From assembly GCA_016938685.1 (NCBI GenBank), contig JAFGUD010000160.1, positions 1 through 64,000 of the forward strand: a stretch of 64,000 bases of DNA, given 5' to 3'. The stretch comes from Bacteroidales bacterium. Lineage in GTDB: Bacteria > Bacteroidota > Bacteroidia > Bacteroidales > JAFGUD01. Shown one piece after another: positions 55,578-64,000 of this stretch. Within the stretch, counting starts at the first letter, position 1. Each line of letters begins with the position of its first letter. The translations under genes were made by a program, and so were the position numbers. Below the pieces are notes generated by a model. It was given only the letters and a program-made list of their open reading frames with translations. It made no database searches and was not told where the DNA came from.

Positions 55578-56672
55578 CTAAAATCTATAACTCAATGAAA
55601 AAATATGTGAATAAAGAGCAATTGATTGGTTGGCAACATCAGTGAGAGCATAATCGAGGTAAAATCCATGAAAAATAAGTCCAAGTCCAATGCTTGGCAC
55701 AAAATCAAGGCTATTTTCTTTGAAATATTCTTCTCCTTCGGCAACATTATTTCTAAAATCAGGAATAAGTTGAAAATTATTCACACCGGCGCGAATAAAA
55801 ACAGCTTTTTTGTAGTTAAATTCAAACCCTGCTTGCGGATAAATACTAATTGGATTAAAACTTAAAAGAGCGTTCCTTTCTCCGTCAAAAGTAAAATTAA
55901 TATCAATTTCGCCTTGAAGTCCTGTATTATCAGAAAATTTAAAATATCTACCAACGCCTGAGTTTAAAATCGGCATAGCAATTTCCAGATTGTTTTTTGG
56001 AAGTTCGTTTCCGGTTTCTTCAAAAACAATTCTCATTTGATCGCTTATGTTGTAGAACCAAGCTGTAAATCCGGTTGTTGCGTTAGTTAGGTTGGCTCCA
56101 AAATTCCATTTGTTTAGTTTATATTGAACACCAGCATCAAGAGCAAAACCGTAGGCAGTAGCAAATTCGCCTTGATTTCTAAAAATAATTTTTGCATTTG
56201 CTCCGTAACTTAACCCATCAATATTCGATTTTTTGCCAAAAGAAGCCAAAAGAGCATAATCAGCAACAGAAAAAAGTTCAATTCTATCGTAATCTATGTT
56301 TCCATTTTCGTCGTATAGATATAATGTGTTCTGAATATCATCAACACCAAGTCTTATTAAAGAAACCGCAACGCCTGTACTATCATTAAGTTTGTATGAA
56401 AAACCGGCATAGTCATATTTTGCTATTCCTGCAAAATATTCAGAGTGCATCAACGAAGCCTGAAATTTGCTTTGCAAATTATTCAAACCTGCCGGATTAT
56501 AGTAAGAAGCAGAAAAATCATTAACATTTGCTACAACACTATTTCCGAGCGAAATGTTTTTAGCACTCACGCCAATTGTAAGATAATCATTGCTGTATTT
56601 AAGAATCTGAGCATTAAGATTACTTAAAAGCATTAAAAAGAATATAGTAATTGCTGAAAAAATCTTTATCAT
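55578..56672 (-). CDS. PorV/PorQ-like outer-membrane protein
   Basis: A 364-residue exported beta-barrel protein. Signal peptide (ending near SNLNAQ), then GVSAKNISLGNSVVANVNDF and SASYYNPAGLNNL, which are hallmarks of the PorV/PorQ group. PorV shuttles or anchors T9SS cargo and PorQ assists PorZ; this copy is shorter than PorV and resembles PorQ more in length, but the assignment stays open. It lies upstream of and parallel to the barrel-A2M pair, 226 bases away, so a functional link is possible but not shown. Two T9SS cargo genes elsewhere in the window fit an active T9SS. Confidence 0.75.
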   Translation of the reverse strand: MIKIFSAITIFFLMLLSNLNAQILKYSNDYLTIGVSAKNISLGNSVVANVNDFSASYYNPAGLNNLQSKFQASLMHSEYFAGIAKYDYAGFSYKLNDSTGVAVSLIRLGVDDIQNTLYLYDENGNIDYDRIELFSVADYALLASFGKKSNIDGLSYGANAKIIFRNQGEFATAYGFALDAGVQYKLNKWNFGANLTNATTGFTAWFYNISDQMRIVFEETGNELPKNNLEIAMPILNSGVGRYFKFSDNTGLQGEIDINFTFDGERNALLSFNPISIYPQAGFEFNYKKAVFIRAGVNNFQLIPDFRNNVAEGEEYFKENSLDFVPSIGLGLIFHGFYLDYALTDVANQSIALYSHIFSLSYRF

Positions 56673-56776
56673 ATCGTGATTTTTCTTTTCTTTGTTATTA
56701 AAAATAATGGCTGTAAAGTTTATTTTTTAAAAACTTAACAAACTCAATTGAATAAAACGCTCAAAAATATAAAAAA

Positions 56777-57496
56777 TTGAACAAGATTATTATTCCAAAT
56801 GCAGTAACATCACTTAACATTATAAGTGGAACCTTGGCAATATTGGTTTCTTTAAGATATCCAGAGTATTTATATGTTGCATCAATTTTAGTTTTTTTAG
56901 CATCTGTGTTCGATTTTTTCGACGGATTTCTTGCTCGTTTGCTTAATGCTCAGTCGGAATTCGGCAAACAAATGGATTCTCTTTCAGATTTAGTTAGTTT
57001 TGGATTAGCACCAACTTTTATAATGTTCAATTTAATTCAAAATGCCACAACAAATCCTTATTTGCCGTATATTTCATTTATTATTGTAGTTTTGTCTGCT
57101 ATAAGATTGGCAATTTTTAATATCACAAACCAAAAAGATTCTTTTAATGGACTTCCAACACCGGCACTTGCAATTTTTGTTGTTTCGATTCCTTTAATTT
57201 TAAAATTTCCTCAAATATCTCACATAATTAATATAGACTCTGTTTTTATTTTTGAAAACCTTTGGATTTTGATATCTTCTACATTGATACTAAGTATATT
57301 ACTTGTAACAAATATTAAAATGCTTTCTTTGAAGTTCAAAAATTTTAAATTTCAGGAGAATAGAATAAGGTATATATTGCTGATAATTAGTGTTTTATTG
57401 CTTATTGTGTTTGTATGGTTAGCTATCCCATTTATTATTATTGTGTATATATTTTTGTCTGTATTAGAATTTAACCAAAAAAAACAAAAAAAATAG
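56777..57496 (+). CDS. pssA: CDP-diacylglycerol-serine O-phosphatidyltransferase
   Basis: A membrane enzyme that makes phosphatidylserine, the precursor of phosphatidylethanolamine, from CDP-diacylglycerol and serine. The CDP-alcohol phosphotransferase motif is intact: DFFDGFLARLL, then FGKQMDSLSD (D-G-x2-A-R-x8-G-x3-D-x3-D). About eight helices follow over 239 residues. The start codon is TTG, which gives the expected N-terminus MNKIIIPNAVTSLN; no upstream ATG fits. Confidence 0.92.
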   Translation: MNKIIIPNAVTSLNIISGTLAILVSLRYPEYLYVASILVFLASVFDFFDGFLARLLNAQSEFGKQMDSLSDLVSFGLAPTFIMFNLIQNATTNPYLPYISFIIVVLSAIRLAIFNITNQKDSFNGLPTPALAIFVVSIPLILKFPQISHIINIDSVFIFENLWILISSTLILSILLVTNIKMLSLKFKNFKFQENRIRYILLIISVLLLIVFVWLAIPFIIIVYIFLSVLEFNQKKQKK

Positions 57497-57503
57497 GAAA
57501 AAG

Positions 57504-57535
57504 TTTGGAAAATTGCTTTTTAAAATTTATCTTTA
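57504..57535 (+). promoter_or_regulatory. Candidate promoter of xerC-hpf
   Basis: TTTG (57504-57507) is followed after 20 bases by TATCTTTA (57528-57535), one mismatch from TAnnTTTG. The xerC ATG is 28 bases downstream. Confidence 0.45.
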
Positions 57536-57563
57536 TGGTACTTTTAAAAGACAAAACTACTAG

Positions 57564-58427
57564 ATGATTAAGGGCTTTGAAAAATATTTATTGTTAGAGA
57601 AACGATTTTCAAAACATACAGTTACAGCATATATAAAAGATTTGAAACAATTTTACGAATTTGCTCAAATTACTGAAAATGAAGTTGTCGAAACTCACCA
57701 TGTTATTAGAGGTTGGATTGTTAGTATGCTTGACAATGGAATTACAAATCGAACAATAAATAGAAAGATTTCTAGTCTAAAAACCTTTTATCGCTATCTA
57801 AAAAGACAAAATCTAGTCAAAAATAGTCCATTAGAAAAAATAATTTCCCCTAAAACAAGTAAAGATTTACCTGAATTTGTACAAGAAACAGATTTTGATA
57901 GCCTAGATGAGCTTTTTGGAGACGATTTTTCCGGTATACGAGATAGAGTCATATTTGAAATGTTATATCTTACAGGAATGAGAAGAGCAGAATTAGTTTC
58001 TCTACACAATTCTCAAATAGATATGTCAAACAGACAGGTAAAAGTAATAGGAAAAAGACAAAAAGAGCGCTTAATTCCTCTAACTGACTATATGGCAAAT
58101 CTTATCTTAAAATATATAAATAAAAAAGAAGAATTAGAAGAATTCGATAAATTGGCATTTATTTTGACAGACAAAGGAAAACCTGCTTACGATAAATTTA
58201 TTTATCGGGTAGTACAAAAATATCTAACTCAATTGACTTCTTTAAACAAAAGGAGTCCACATGTTCTGAGACATACATTTGCTACACATTTATTAAATAA
58301 TGGGGCTGATTTGAATGCAATAAAAGAACTATTAGGGCATGCAAATCTTTCAGCAACACAAGTGTACACTCATAACAGCTTTGAGAAATTAAACAATATC
58401 TATAAACAAGCTCATCCCCGAGCATAA
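57564..58427 (+). CDS. xerC: Tyrosine recombinase XerC/XerD
   Basis: A 287-residue chromosome-dimer-resolution recombinase. The N-terminal SAM-like DNA-binding domain (1-100) is followed by the catalytic domain with Arg near 140 (TGMRRAEL), HVLRHTFATHL, GHANLSATQVY and nucleophile Tyr at 268 (VYTHNS). Its position next to hpf and upstream of the tuf cluster is common in Bacteroidota, where it is called XerC; XerD cannot be excluded by sequence alone. Confidence 0.93.
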   Translation: MIKGFEKYLLLEKRFSKHTVTAYIKDLKQFYEFAQITENEVVETHHVIRGWIVSMLDNGITNRTINRKISSLKTFYRYLKRQNLVKNSPLEKIISPKTSKDLPEFVQETDFDSLDELFGDDFSGIRDRVIFEMLYLTGMRRAELVSLHNSQIDMSNRQVKVIGKRQKERLIPLTDYMANLILKYINKKEELEEFDKLAFILTDKGKPAYDKFIYRVVQKYLTQLTSLNKRSPHVLRHTFATHLLNNGADLNAIKELLGHANLSATQVYTHNSFEKLNNIYKQAHPRA

Positions 58428-58440
58428 AAACGGAGGTATT

Positions 58441-58749
58441 ATGGAAGTAAAAATCACTTCAATTCATTTTAATGCAGATCAAAAATTGGAAGATTACATT
58501 ACCGAAAAAGTAGACAAATTAACTCAATTTGACGAAGAATTATTGAGTACAGAAGTTAACTTGTCATTAGAAAAACCCGTTGGAAAGAACTTTGATAGTA
58601 AAGTTGTAAAAATAAAAGTTAAAACTAAAGGTGTCGACTACTTTGCTGAAAAAAAAGCAGACACTTTTGAAACCGCTGCAAATGAGGCTATTGACGCGGT
58701 TGAAATTCAAGTTAAAAAACGAAAAGAAAAAATATCGAAAAAAAAGTAG
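58441..58749 (+). CDS. hpf: Ribosome hibernation-promoting factor (short HPF/RaiA)
   Basis: A 102-residue short-form HPF that binds the 30S A/P site and inactivates ribosomes in stationary phase. Typical phrases: ITSIHFNADQKLEDYITEKV and YFAEKKADTFETAANEAIDA. There is no long-HPF dimerisation domain. A strong Shine-Dalgarno (GGAGG at 58432-58436) precedes the ATG, which is unusual in this genome and suggests high or specially timed translation. xerC ends 13 bases upstream. Confidence 0.93.
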   Translation: MEVKITSIHFNADQKLEDYITEKVDKLTQFDEELLSTEVNLSLEKPVGKNFDSKVVKIKVKTKGVDYFAEKKADTFETAANEAIDAVEIQVKKRKEKISKKK

Positions 58750-58756
58750 GATTTTT

Positions 58757-58786
58757 TTTGTAGATAAAAATTTTGTTATACATTTG
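58757..58786 (+). promoter_or_regulatory. Promoter of tRNA cluster
   Basis: TTTG (58757-58760) and TACATTTG (58779-58786), an exact TAnnTTTG, are 18 bases apart. The first tRNA begins 53 bases after the -7 box. The box abuts a stem-loop (58787-58825), discussed separately. Confidence 0.5.
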
Positions 58787-58825
58787 CACACCGAATTGAG
58801 ACAATAAAAACTCTTGTTCGGTGTG
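58787..58825 (+). terminator. Strong hairpin between hpf and tRNA cluster
   Basis: CACACCGAA (58787-58795) and TTCGGTGTG (58817-58825) form a 9-bp stem, followed by TTCTTTTATTTATT. It looks like a terminator for the xerC-hpf transcript. It directly abuts the tRNA promoter -7 box, so it could instead be the 5' hairpin of the tRNA precursor. These alternatives cannot be separated by reading. Confidence 0.6.
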
Positions 58826-58839
58826 TTCTTTTATTTATT

Positions 58840-58912
58840 GCCGATGTAGCTCAGTTGGTAGAGCAGCTGATTTGTAATCAGCCGGTCGGCGGTTCGAGTC
58901 CGTTCATCGGCT
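58840..58912 (+). tRNA. tRNA-Thr (anticodon TGT)
   Basis: A cloverleaf with acceptor stem GCCGATG/CATCGGC, D-arm AGCTCAGTTGGTAGAGC, anticodon stem CTGAT-TTGTAAT-type loop with anticodon TGT, and T-arm GGTTCGAGTCC-type. CCA is not encoded. Confidence 0.95.
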
Positions 58913-58925
58913 CTAGTTTTAGCTT

Positions 58926-59008
58926 GGGGAGGTACCGAAGCGGTCAAACGGGGCAGACTGTAAATCTGTTGGCAAATGCCTTCGTAGGTTCGAGTCCTAC
59001 CCTCCCCA
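58926..59008 (+). tRNA. tRNA-Tyr (anticodon GTA)
   Basis: The acceptor stem GGGGAGG/CCTCCCC, a long variable arm typical of tRNA-Tyr, and the anticodon loop CTGTAAA with GTA. It is 83 bases long, without encoded CCA. Confidence 0.95.
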
Positions 59009-59021
59009 CTTTTTTCATCAG

Positions 59022-59095
<74 letters not shown>

Positions 59096-59117
59096 TTTTT
59101 TTTTATAAAGCTTTCTT

Positions 59118-59189
<72 letters not shown>

Positions 59190-59238
59190 TTACTAAATTT
59201 TAAACAGAATATTTCACATAATTAAACTCATATCAACT

Positions 59239-60429
59239 ATGGCTAAAGAAAAATTTGATCGTTCCAAACCTCACGTTAATATTGGTACTATTGGTCACGT
59301 AGACCATGGTAAAACTACTCTTACTGCAGCTATCACTAAAATATTAGCTGAAAAAGGTTTATCAGTTTTCCGCGATTTTGATTCTATTGATAACGCTCCG
59401 GAAGAAAAAGAAAGAGGTATTACTATCAATACTGCTCACGTTGAATATTCAACTGCTAATAGACATTACGCTCACGTTGACTGTCCTGGTCACGCTGACT
59501 ACGTTAAAAATATGGTTACTGGTGCTGCCCAAATGGACGGTGCTATTCTTGTTGTTGCTGCAACTGATGGTCCTATGCCACAAACTCGTGAGCATATCTT
59601 ACTTGCTCGTCAGGTAAACGTTCCTAAAGTTGTTGTTTTTATGAACAAAGTAGACTTAGTAGACGACGAAGAACTTCTTGAATTAGTTGAAATGGAAGTT
59701 CGTGATTTGCTTAGTTTTTATGAATATGATGGAGATAACGCTCCTGTTATTGCTGGTTCTGCTCTTGGTGGCTTGAACGGTGAACCTGAATGGGTTGAAA
59801 AAGTAATGGAACTTATGGATGCTGTTGATGAATTTATTCCACTTCCTGCTAGAGACGTAGATAAACCATTCTTGATGCCTGTTGAAGATGTATTCTCAAT
59901 TACTGGTCGTGGTACTGTTGCTACTGGTAGAATTGAAACAGGTACTGTTCACACTGGAGATCCAGTTGAAATCGTTGGTCTTACAAAAGATGCTGCTATG
60001 AAATCTGTATGTACCGGAGTCGAAATGTTCCGTAAGATATTAGATGATGGACAAGCTGGAGATAACGTTGGTTTACTTCTTAGAGGTATCGATAAAGAAG
60101 CAATTAAAAGAGGTATGGTTATTGCTAAACCTGGTTCTATTAAACCACATACAAAATTCAAAGCTGAGGTTTATATATTGAAAAAAGAAGAAGGTGGACG
60201 TCACACTCCATTTCACAATAATTATCGTCCACAATTTTATGTTCGTACACTTGATGTTACTGGTGAAATTGTTCTTCCGGAAGGAGTTGAAATGGTAATG
60301 CCTGGTGATAACTTGACAATCGAAGTTAATTTGATTTATCCTGTTGCTATCAACCAAGGTCTTCGTTTCGCAATTCGTGAAGGTGGACGTACAGTTGGTG
60401 CAGGTCAGGTAACTGAAATATTGGAATAA
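59239..60429 (+). CDS. tuf: Elongation factor Tu
   Basis: A 396-residue GTPase delivering aminoacyl-tRNA to the ribosome. G-domain motifs: G1 [10 protein letters not shown]2 [13 protein letters not shown]3 DCPGHADY, G4 NKVD and SAL. Domain 2 ([10 protein letters not shown]) and domain 3 ([15 protein letters not shown]) follow. Codon use is more biased than its neighbours (many GGT, GTT, CGT), as expected for a highly expressed gene. It sits after four tRNA genes and probably shares their transcript. Confidence 0.99.
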   Translation: MAKEKFDRSKPHVNIGTIGHVDHGKTTLTAAITKILAEKGLSVFRDFDSIDNAPEEKERGITINTAHVEYSTANRHYAHVDCPGHADYVKNMVTGAAQMDGAILVVAATDGPMPQTREHILLARQVNVPKVVVFMNKVDLVDDEELLELVEMEVRDLLSFYEYDGDNAPVIAGSALGGLNGEPEWVEKVMELMDAVDEFIPLPARDVDKPFLMPVEDVFSITGRGTVATGRIETGTVHTGDPVEIVGLTKDAAMKSVCTGVEMFRKILDDGQAGDNVGLLLRGIDKEAIKRGMVIAKPGSIKPHTKFKAEVYILKKEEGGRHTPFHNNYRPQFYVRTLDVTGEIVLPEGVEMVMPGDNLTIEVNLIYPVAINQGLRFAIREGGRTVGAGQVTEILE

Positions 60430-60453
60430 TTATTCTATAAAAGATAATAGTAG

Positions 60454-60477
60454 AAGGGGCTTATAATAAGCCCCTTT
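60454..60477 (+). terminator. Terminator after tuf
   Basis: AAGGGGCTTA pairs with TAAGCCCCTT around a short loop. The T-tract is short and interrupted (TTTAATTA), so termination may be partial, letting some transcripts run into tRNA-Trp and secE. Confidence 0.65.
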
Positions 60478-60485
60478 AATTACAC

Positions 60486-60558
60486 AGGGGTGTAGCTCAG
60501 TTGGCAGAGCACTGGTCTCCAAAACCAGGTGTCGGGCGTTCGAGTCGCTCCACCCCTG
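60486..60558 (+). tRNA. tRNA-Trp (anticodon CCA)
   Basis: Acceptor stem AGGGGTG/CACCCCT, D-arm AGCTCAGTTGGCAGAGC, anticodon stem CTGGT/ACCAG with CCA and T-arm TTCGAGT. It is 73 bases long and lies 15 bases before secE, the conserved order. Confidence 0.95.
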
Positions 60559-60573
60559 CAAAATTTGTTACGC

Positions 60574-60768
60574 ATGAAGAAGTTTTTCTTATACATTAAA
60601 GATGTGTACAGAGAATTATCTCAAAAAGTTTCTTGGCCTCATTGGCAAGAACTACAAAACAGCGCAGTTATTGTAATGGTTGCTTCCTTTATAATCGCAC
60701 TAGTAGTGTTTTTATTAGACCTGACTTTCAGCGGTGTAATGAAATTCGTTTATGGTCTTTTTTATTAA
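60574..60768 (+). CDS. secE: Preprotein translocase subunit SecE
   Basis: The 64-residue small subunit of the SecYEG channel, with one membrane helix (about 32-55, AVIVMVASFIIALVVFLLDL) preceded by ELSQKVSWPHWQEL, the SecE signature. I start it at MKKFFLYIKD; the longer frame overlaps the tRNA-Trp gene. Confidence 0.95.
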   Translation: MKKFFLYIKDVYRELSQKVSWPHWQELQNSAVIVMVASFIIALVVFLLDLTFSGVMKFVYGLFY

Positions 60769-60787
60769 TTAAAATTTAGCTTTTATA

Positions 60788-61339
60788 ATGGGCGACATAG
60801 AGAAAAAGTGGTATGTACTAAGAGCAATCAGCGGCAAGGAGAAAAAAGTTAAAGAGTACATTGAAAACGAAATTAAAGCTTTGAATCTTGAAGATTACAT
60901 CTCACAGATTGTAATCCCAACTGAAAAAGTTTTTCAAATTCGTAATGGAAAAAAAATAAGTAAAGAGAGAAATTATTATCCTGGGTATGTTATTATTGAA
61001 GCAGCTCTGGTTGGTGAAATTCCTCACATTCTTATTAACATTCCTAATGTTATTAGCTTTGTTGGTGCTGATAAAGGCAAAACCCCTGTTCCTCTTCGCT
61101 CAGAAGAAGTTAAACAAATCTTGGGTATAGTAGATAAACTTCAAGACTCTGAAGAACAATTGACTCAGCCGTTCTTTTTAGGTGAAGAGGTGAAGGTTAT
61201 CGATGGACCCTTTAGTGATTTTATTGGAGTTATTGAAGAAGTAAACGATGAAAAGAAAAAATTAAAAGTAATGGTGAAAATTTTCGGAAGAAAGGCTCCT
61301 TTAGAATTAAAATTTTCACAAGTTGAAAAACAATTTTAG
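60788..61339 (+). CDS. nusG: Transcription termination/antitermination factor NusG
   Basis: NusG binds RNA polymerase through its NGN domain (1-125, [44 protein letters not shown]) and contacts S10 or Rho through a KOW domain (about 125-183, [20 protein letters not shown]). It follows secE by 19 bases. Confidence 0.97.
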   Translation: MGDIEKKWYVLRAISGKEKKVKEYIENEIKALNLEDYISQIVIPTEKVFQIRNGKKISKERNYYPGYVIIEAALVGEIPHILINIPNVISFVGADKGKTPVPLRSEEVKQILGIVDKLQDSEEQLTQPFFLGEEVKVIDGPFSDFIGVIEEVNDEKKKLKVMVKIFGRKAPLELKFSQVEKQF

Positions 61340-61353
61340 CAAAATTATTAACA

Positions 61354-61791
61354 ATGGCAAAAGAAATAGTTGGCTTAATTAAGTTACAGATAAAAGGAGG
61401 CTTGGCTAACCCATCGCCACCTGTTGGACCAGCATTGGGTTCTAAAGGTGTAAACATTATGGAGTTCTGTAAGCAGTTTAATGCTAGAACCCAAAACTAT
61501 CAAGGACAGTTGATTCCGGTAGTTATCTCTGTTTACAAAGATAAGTCTTTTGATTTTATAACAAAAGCTCCACCTGTGTCGGCACAATTAAAACAAGTTG
61601 CAAAAATCAAATCTGGTTCTGCAACATCGAATGTTTTGAAAGTCGCCAAAATCTCTTGGGAACAAGTGAGACAGATAGCTGAGTCTAAAATTCAGGACAT
61701 GAATGCTTTTACAGTTGAATCAGCAATGTCAATGATTGCAGGTACTGCTAGAAGTATGGGTATTAAAGTTGAAGGCAAACGTCCTTTTTAG
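61354..61791 (+). CDS. rplK: 50S ribosomal protein L11
   Basis: L11 forms the base of the L7/L12 stalk with the GTPase centre RNA. The 145-residue protein shows [38 protein letters not shown] and [14 protein letters not shown]. It follows nusG by 14 bases. Confidence 0.98.
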   Translation: MAKEIVGLIKLQIKGGLANPSPPVGPALGSKGVNIMEFCKQFNARTQNYQGQLIPVVISVYKDKSFDFITKAPPVSAQLKQVAKIKSGSATSNVLKVAKISWEQVRQIAESKIQDMNAFTVESAMSMIAGTARSMGIKVEGKRPF

Positions 61792-61819
61792 TTAAAAACA
61801 GAAAAATTTCTAATCTATT

Positions 61820-62518
61820 ATGGCTGCAAAACTTACGAAAAATAGAAAAAATGTAATAGAGAAAATCGACAAAGAACGCCTTTATGACTTAAACGAAGCA
61901 GTTAAAATTATAAAAGAGGTGACTACTACTAAGTTTGATGCATCTATTGATCTTGACGTTCGATTAGGTGTCGACCCAAGAAAAGCAAATCAGATGGTAC
62001 GTGGTACTATTACTTTGCCTCACGGTGTCGGTAAAGAAAAAAAGGTTCTTGTTCTTTGTACTCCAGATAAAGAAGCTGAAGCAAAAGCAGCCGGAGCTGA
62101 TTATGCCGGACTCGATGATTATATTAAACAAATTCAAGACGGTTGGTTAGATTTTGACGCAGTTGTGGCTATGCCTCAGGTTATGCCGCAAGTTGGTAAA
62201 GTAGCAAGAGTTTTAGGGCCTCGTGGCCTTATGCCAAATCCTAAAACAGGTACTGTTACTCCTAATATTGCTGACACAGTTACTGAAATCAAAAAAGGTA
62301 AGGTAGCTTTCAAAGTCGACAAATACGGAATAATTCATCTTTCAGTTGGAAGAGTGTCTTTTACAGAAGATAAATTGTTCGACAATATTAGCGAGTTTGT
62401 TACACTTGTTAATAAACTAAAACCAACGGCATCAAAAGGTACTTATGTTAAAAGTTTGTACATATCATCAACAATGAGTCCAAGTATCGCAGTAGATGCA
62501 AAATCTATAAAACGCTAA
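61820..62518 (+). CDS. rplA: 50S ribosomal protein L1
   Basis: L1 shapes the E-site stalk and in many bacteria represses its own operon. The 232-residue protein has FDASIDLDVRLGVDPRKANQ, MVRGTITLPHGVGK, LGPRGLMPNPKTGTVT and YVKSLYISSTMSPSIAVD. I see no obvious L1-binding mimic in the short leader between rplK and rplA. Confidence 0.98.
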   Translation: MAAKLTKNRKNVIEKIDKERLYDLNEAVKIIKEVTTTKFDASIDLDVRLGVDPRKANQMVRGTITLPHGVGKEKKVLVLCTPDKEAEAKAAGADYAGLDDYIKQIQDGWLDFDAVVAMPQVMPQVGKVARVLGPRGLMPNPKTGTVTPNIADTVTEIKKGKVAFKVDKYGIIHLSVGRVSFTEDKLFDNISEFVTLVNKLKPTASKGTYVKSLYISSTMSPSIAVDAKSIKR

Positions 62519-62530
62519 CATTTAAAAGTT

Positions 62531-63049
62531 ATGACAAAAGAAGAAAAAACAAGGATAATTGAGGATTTAGCTCAACAGCTAAATGAAACTCCTCATTTTT
62601 ATTTGACAGATGCTTCGGGATTAAATGCTGCGGATACCTCTGCATTAAGAAGATTGTGCTTCAATAATAACATCAAATTGGTTGTTGTGAAAAACACCTT
62701 GCTTAGTAAGGCGTTTGACAAAATTGATAAAGAAGTTGAGGAATTGAAGCCTGCATTAAAACAACCTACAGCAATTATGTTTTCTGAGGTTGGTAACGCA
62801 CCGGCAAAACTTATCAAAGATTTTCGTTCTAAAAATGGTGAAAAACCATTATTAAAAGCTGCTTACGTTGAAGAATCAATTTATTTCGGCGACAATCAGC
62901 TTGAGGCATTAGTTAACGTTAAGTCGAAAGACGAATTATTGGGAGATTTAATTGCATTATTAAAATCACCAATTAATACCGTTATGTCTCAATTGAGCTC
63001 TGGAAAAAATCTTTTGGCTGGATTAACAAAAGCATTATCCGAAAGATAA
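62531..63049 (+). CDS. rplJ: 50S ribosomal protein L10
   Basis: L10 anchors L7/L12 dimers at the stalk. The 172-residue protein starts MTKEEKTRIIEDLAQQLNET, with LRRLCFNNNIKLVVVKNTLL and a helical C-terminal tail for L12 binding. It starts 12 bases after rplA, leaving no room for a separate autoregulatory leader. Confidence 0.97.
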   Translation: MTKEEKTRIIEDLAQQLNETPHFYLTDASGLNAADTSALRRLCFNNNIKLVVVKNTLLSKAFDKIDKEVEELKPALKQPTAIMFSEVGNAPAKLIKDFRSKNGEKPLLKAAYVEESIYFGDNQLEALVNVKSKDELLGDLIALLKSPINTVMSQLSSGKNLLAGLTKALSER

Positions 63050-63092
63050 AAAAAATCATTTATTTAAAAAAACTTACTAAATTCATATCAAA

Positions 63093-63461
63093 ATGGCAGA
63101 TTTAAAAGCATTAGCAGAACAACTTGTTAACTTAACAGTTAAAGAAGTAAACGAATTAGCTGACATATTAAAAGAAGAATACGGAATTGAACCAGCAGCA
63201 GCAGCAGTAGCAGTAGCAGCAGGACCAGCAGCAGTAGAAGCTGAAGAGCAAACCGAATTTGACGTTATTCTTCAAGAAGCTGGTGGACAAAAACTTAAAG
63301 TTGTTAAAGCAGTTAAAGAATTATTAAGCATTGGACTAAAAGAAGCTAAGGAATTAGTTGATTCTGCGCCTGCACCTTTGAAAGAAAAAGTTTCTAAAGA
63401 AGAAGCTGAAGCATTAAAAACTCAATTAGAAGAGCTTGAAGCTAAAGTAGAAGTTAAATAA
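63093..63461 (+). CDS. rplL: 50S ribosomal protein L7/L12
   Basis: The multicopy stalk protein that recruits translation GTPases. The 122-residue acidic protein has the N-terminal dimerisation helix, an Ala-rich hinge ([20 protein letters not shown]) and the C-terminal domain [20 protein letters not shown]. It precedes rpoB. Confidence 0.98.
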   Translation: MADLKALAEQLVNLTVKEVNELADILKEEYGIEPAAAAVAVAAGPAAVEAEEQTEFDVILQEAGGQKLKVVKAVKELLSIGLKEAKELVDSAPAPLKEKVSKEEAEALKTQLEELEAKVEVK

Positions 63462-63478
63462 TTACATATTTTATTTAT

Positions 63479-63500
63479 TCTTTGCTGTTTTTAGTAAAGA
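63479..63500 (+). promoter_or_regulatory. Hairpin just after rplL
   Basis: TCTTTGCT pairs with AGTAAAGA (one G-T pair) around GTTTTT. It is followed by GCCTAA...TTAGGGC, a second weak stem. Together they lie directly after the rplL stop, where ribosomal operons often carry a processing or attenuation site. Confidence 0.4.
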
Positions 63501-63612
63501 GCCTAAAATTAGGGCAATAAAAATTTTGTGTAATTAATGAGCTATGCTCAATGTTTTCTACTTTAAAATCAAAGTTCTGAGTATGATAGCTTTAAATTAA
63601 CATCAACAAAAT

Positions 63613-63648
63613 AGGTTTAGTAGCTTTAACTGGCGCTAAACCTTTTTG
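63613..63648 (+). terminator. Terminator-like hairpin between rplL and rpoB
   Basis: AGGTTTAG (63613-63620) pairs with CTAAACCT (63636-63643), and TTTTG follows. It could be a partial terminator that reduces rpoB expression relative to the ribosomal proteins, as attenuation does in E. coli. The T-run is short. Confidence 0.5.
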
Positions 63649-63685
63649 TCGTTTTAAAAAATCAAACCGAAAAAACTCCAATTCG

Positions 63686-64000
63686 ATGCACGAAAGTAAA
63701 CGTATAAGTTTCTCTTCGCAAAAGAATCAACTGGATTATCCTGATTTTCTTGAAATACAAGTAAAATCTTTTGCGGAATTTTTTCAACTAAATTCTACTC
63801 CTGAACAAAGAAAAATTGAAGGTTTGTATGATGTTTTCACCGAAAACTTCCCTATTACAGATACTAGAAATAACTTTGTTTTGGAATTTCTCGATTACTC
63901 TTTAGATCCTCCAAGATATACTATCGAAGAGTGTTTAGAAAGAGGATTGAGCTTTAGTGTAGCATTAAAATCAAAATTAAAATTATATTGCACGGATCCT
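63686..64000 (+). CDS. rpoB: RNA polymerase beta subunit RpoB (N-terminal part)
   Basis: The first 105 codons of the beta subunit, cut by the window end. The N-terminus [20 protein letters not shown] is followed by [36 protein letters not shown] and [20 protein letters not shown], which is characteristic RpoB sequence. The ATG at 63686 is the only sensible start; no start codon appears in the preceding ten in-frame codons. Confidence 0.96.
   Translation, partial: MHESKRISFSSQKNQLDYPDFLEIQVKSFAEFFQLNSTPEQRKIEGLYDVFTENFPITDTRNNFVLEFLDYSLDPPRYTIEECLERGLSFSVALKSKLKLYCTDP

Noticed and set aside
55454-55645. Plus-strand 63-codon frame overlapping the 3' end of the PorV/PorQ-like gene
   Set aside because: About a third of it lies antisense to the conserved C-terminus of the outer-membrane protein; no family resemblance or promoter supports it.

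Overview
This AT-rich window (roughly 30 % G+C by eye) comes from a Bacteroidota chromosome, probably a Bacteroidales/Marinilabiliales-like or related environmental lineage. The evidence is: TAnnTTTG-type -7 promoter boxes with almost no Shine-Dalgarno sequences; large secreted proteins ending in type IX secretion (T9SS) sorting tails; SusC/TonB-type barrels; a long NusB; the short DUF4295 protein after L28 and L33; a sigma factor without region 1.1; and the tRNA Thr-Tyr-Gly-Thr, tuf, tRNA-Trp, secE, nusG, rplKAJL, rpoB order.

Layout. 1-709 is a repeat-rich non-coding stretch with a gene remnant. 710-13815 holds mostly minus-strand envelope and housekeeping genes: an M23 peptidase, lipoproteins, an LRR protein, a DUF2807 protein, an OmpA-like protein, yajC, nusB, DUF4295-rpmG-rpmB, rho, a TPR protein and a primary-type sigma factor. 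13998-20059 holds two paralogous T9SS cargo proteins; the first is broken by two compensating frameshifts. 20507-28263 holds rlmH, a large NtrY-like kinase, a membrane protein and a kinase/NarL-type regulator pair. 28283-36714 holds a TonB receptor, a U32 protein, two tandem lipoproteins (the first interrupted by an in-frame TAG) and a PAS-SpoIIE phosphatase. 36979-43355 is an iron-sulfur assembly operon, sufB-(four-helix protein)-sufC-sufD-sufS-sufE-sufT, followed by a vapBC-like toxin pair and an MFS transporter. 45236-47653 holds a Bro-N pseudogene, repeats, a lone FecCD permease and a 52-residue membrane peptide. 47882-56672 holds an alpha-2-macroglobulin that contains a SusC-type plug domain, a SusC-like barrel that seems to lack its own plug, and a PorV/PorQ-like protein. 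56777 to the end holds pssA, xerC, hpf, the tRNA cluster and the transcription/translation supercluster, with rpoB cut by the window edge.

Two observations stand out. First, the plug module normally fused to a SusC barrel is found inside the neighbouring alpha-2-macroglobulin, and the adjacent barrel appears plugless, which suggests a split receptor/macroglobulin system. Second, several spacers, especially inside the suf operon, are built from tandem 7- or 8-base words. Each array uses a different word, and two arrays run into the stop codon of the adjacent gene. This resembles the heptanucleotide STRR repeats of heterocystous cyanobacteria in architecture. All functional assignments were made by reading motifs; no database search was run.
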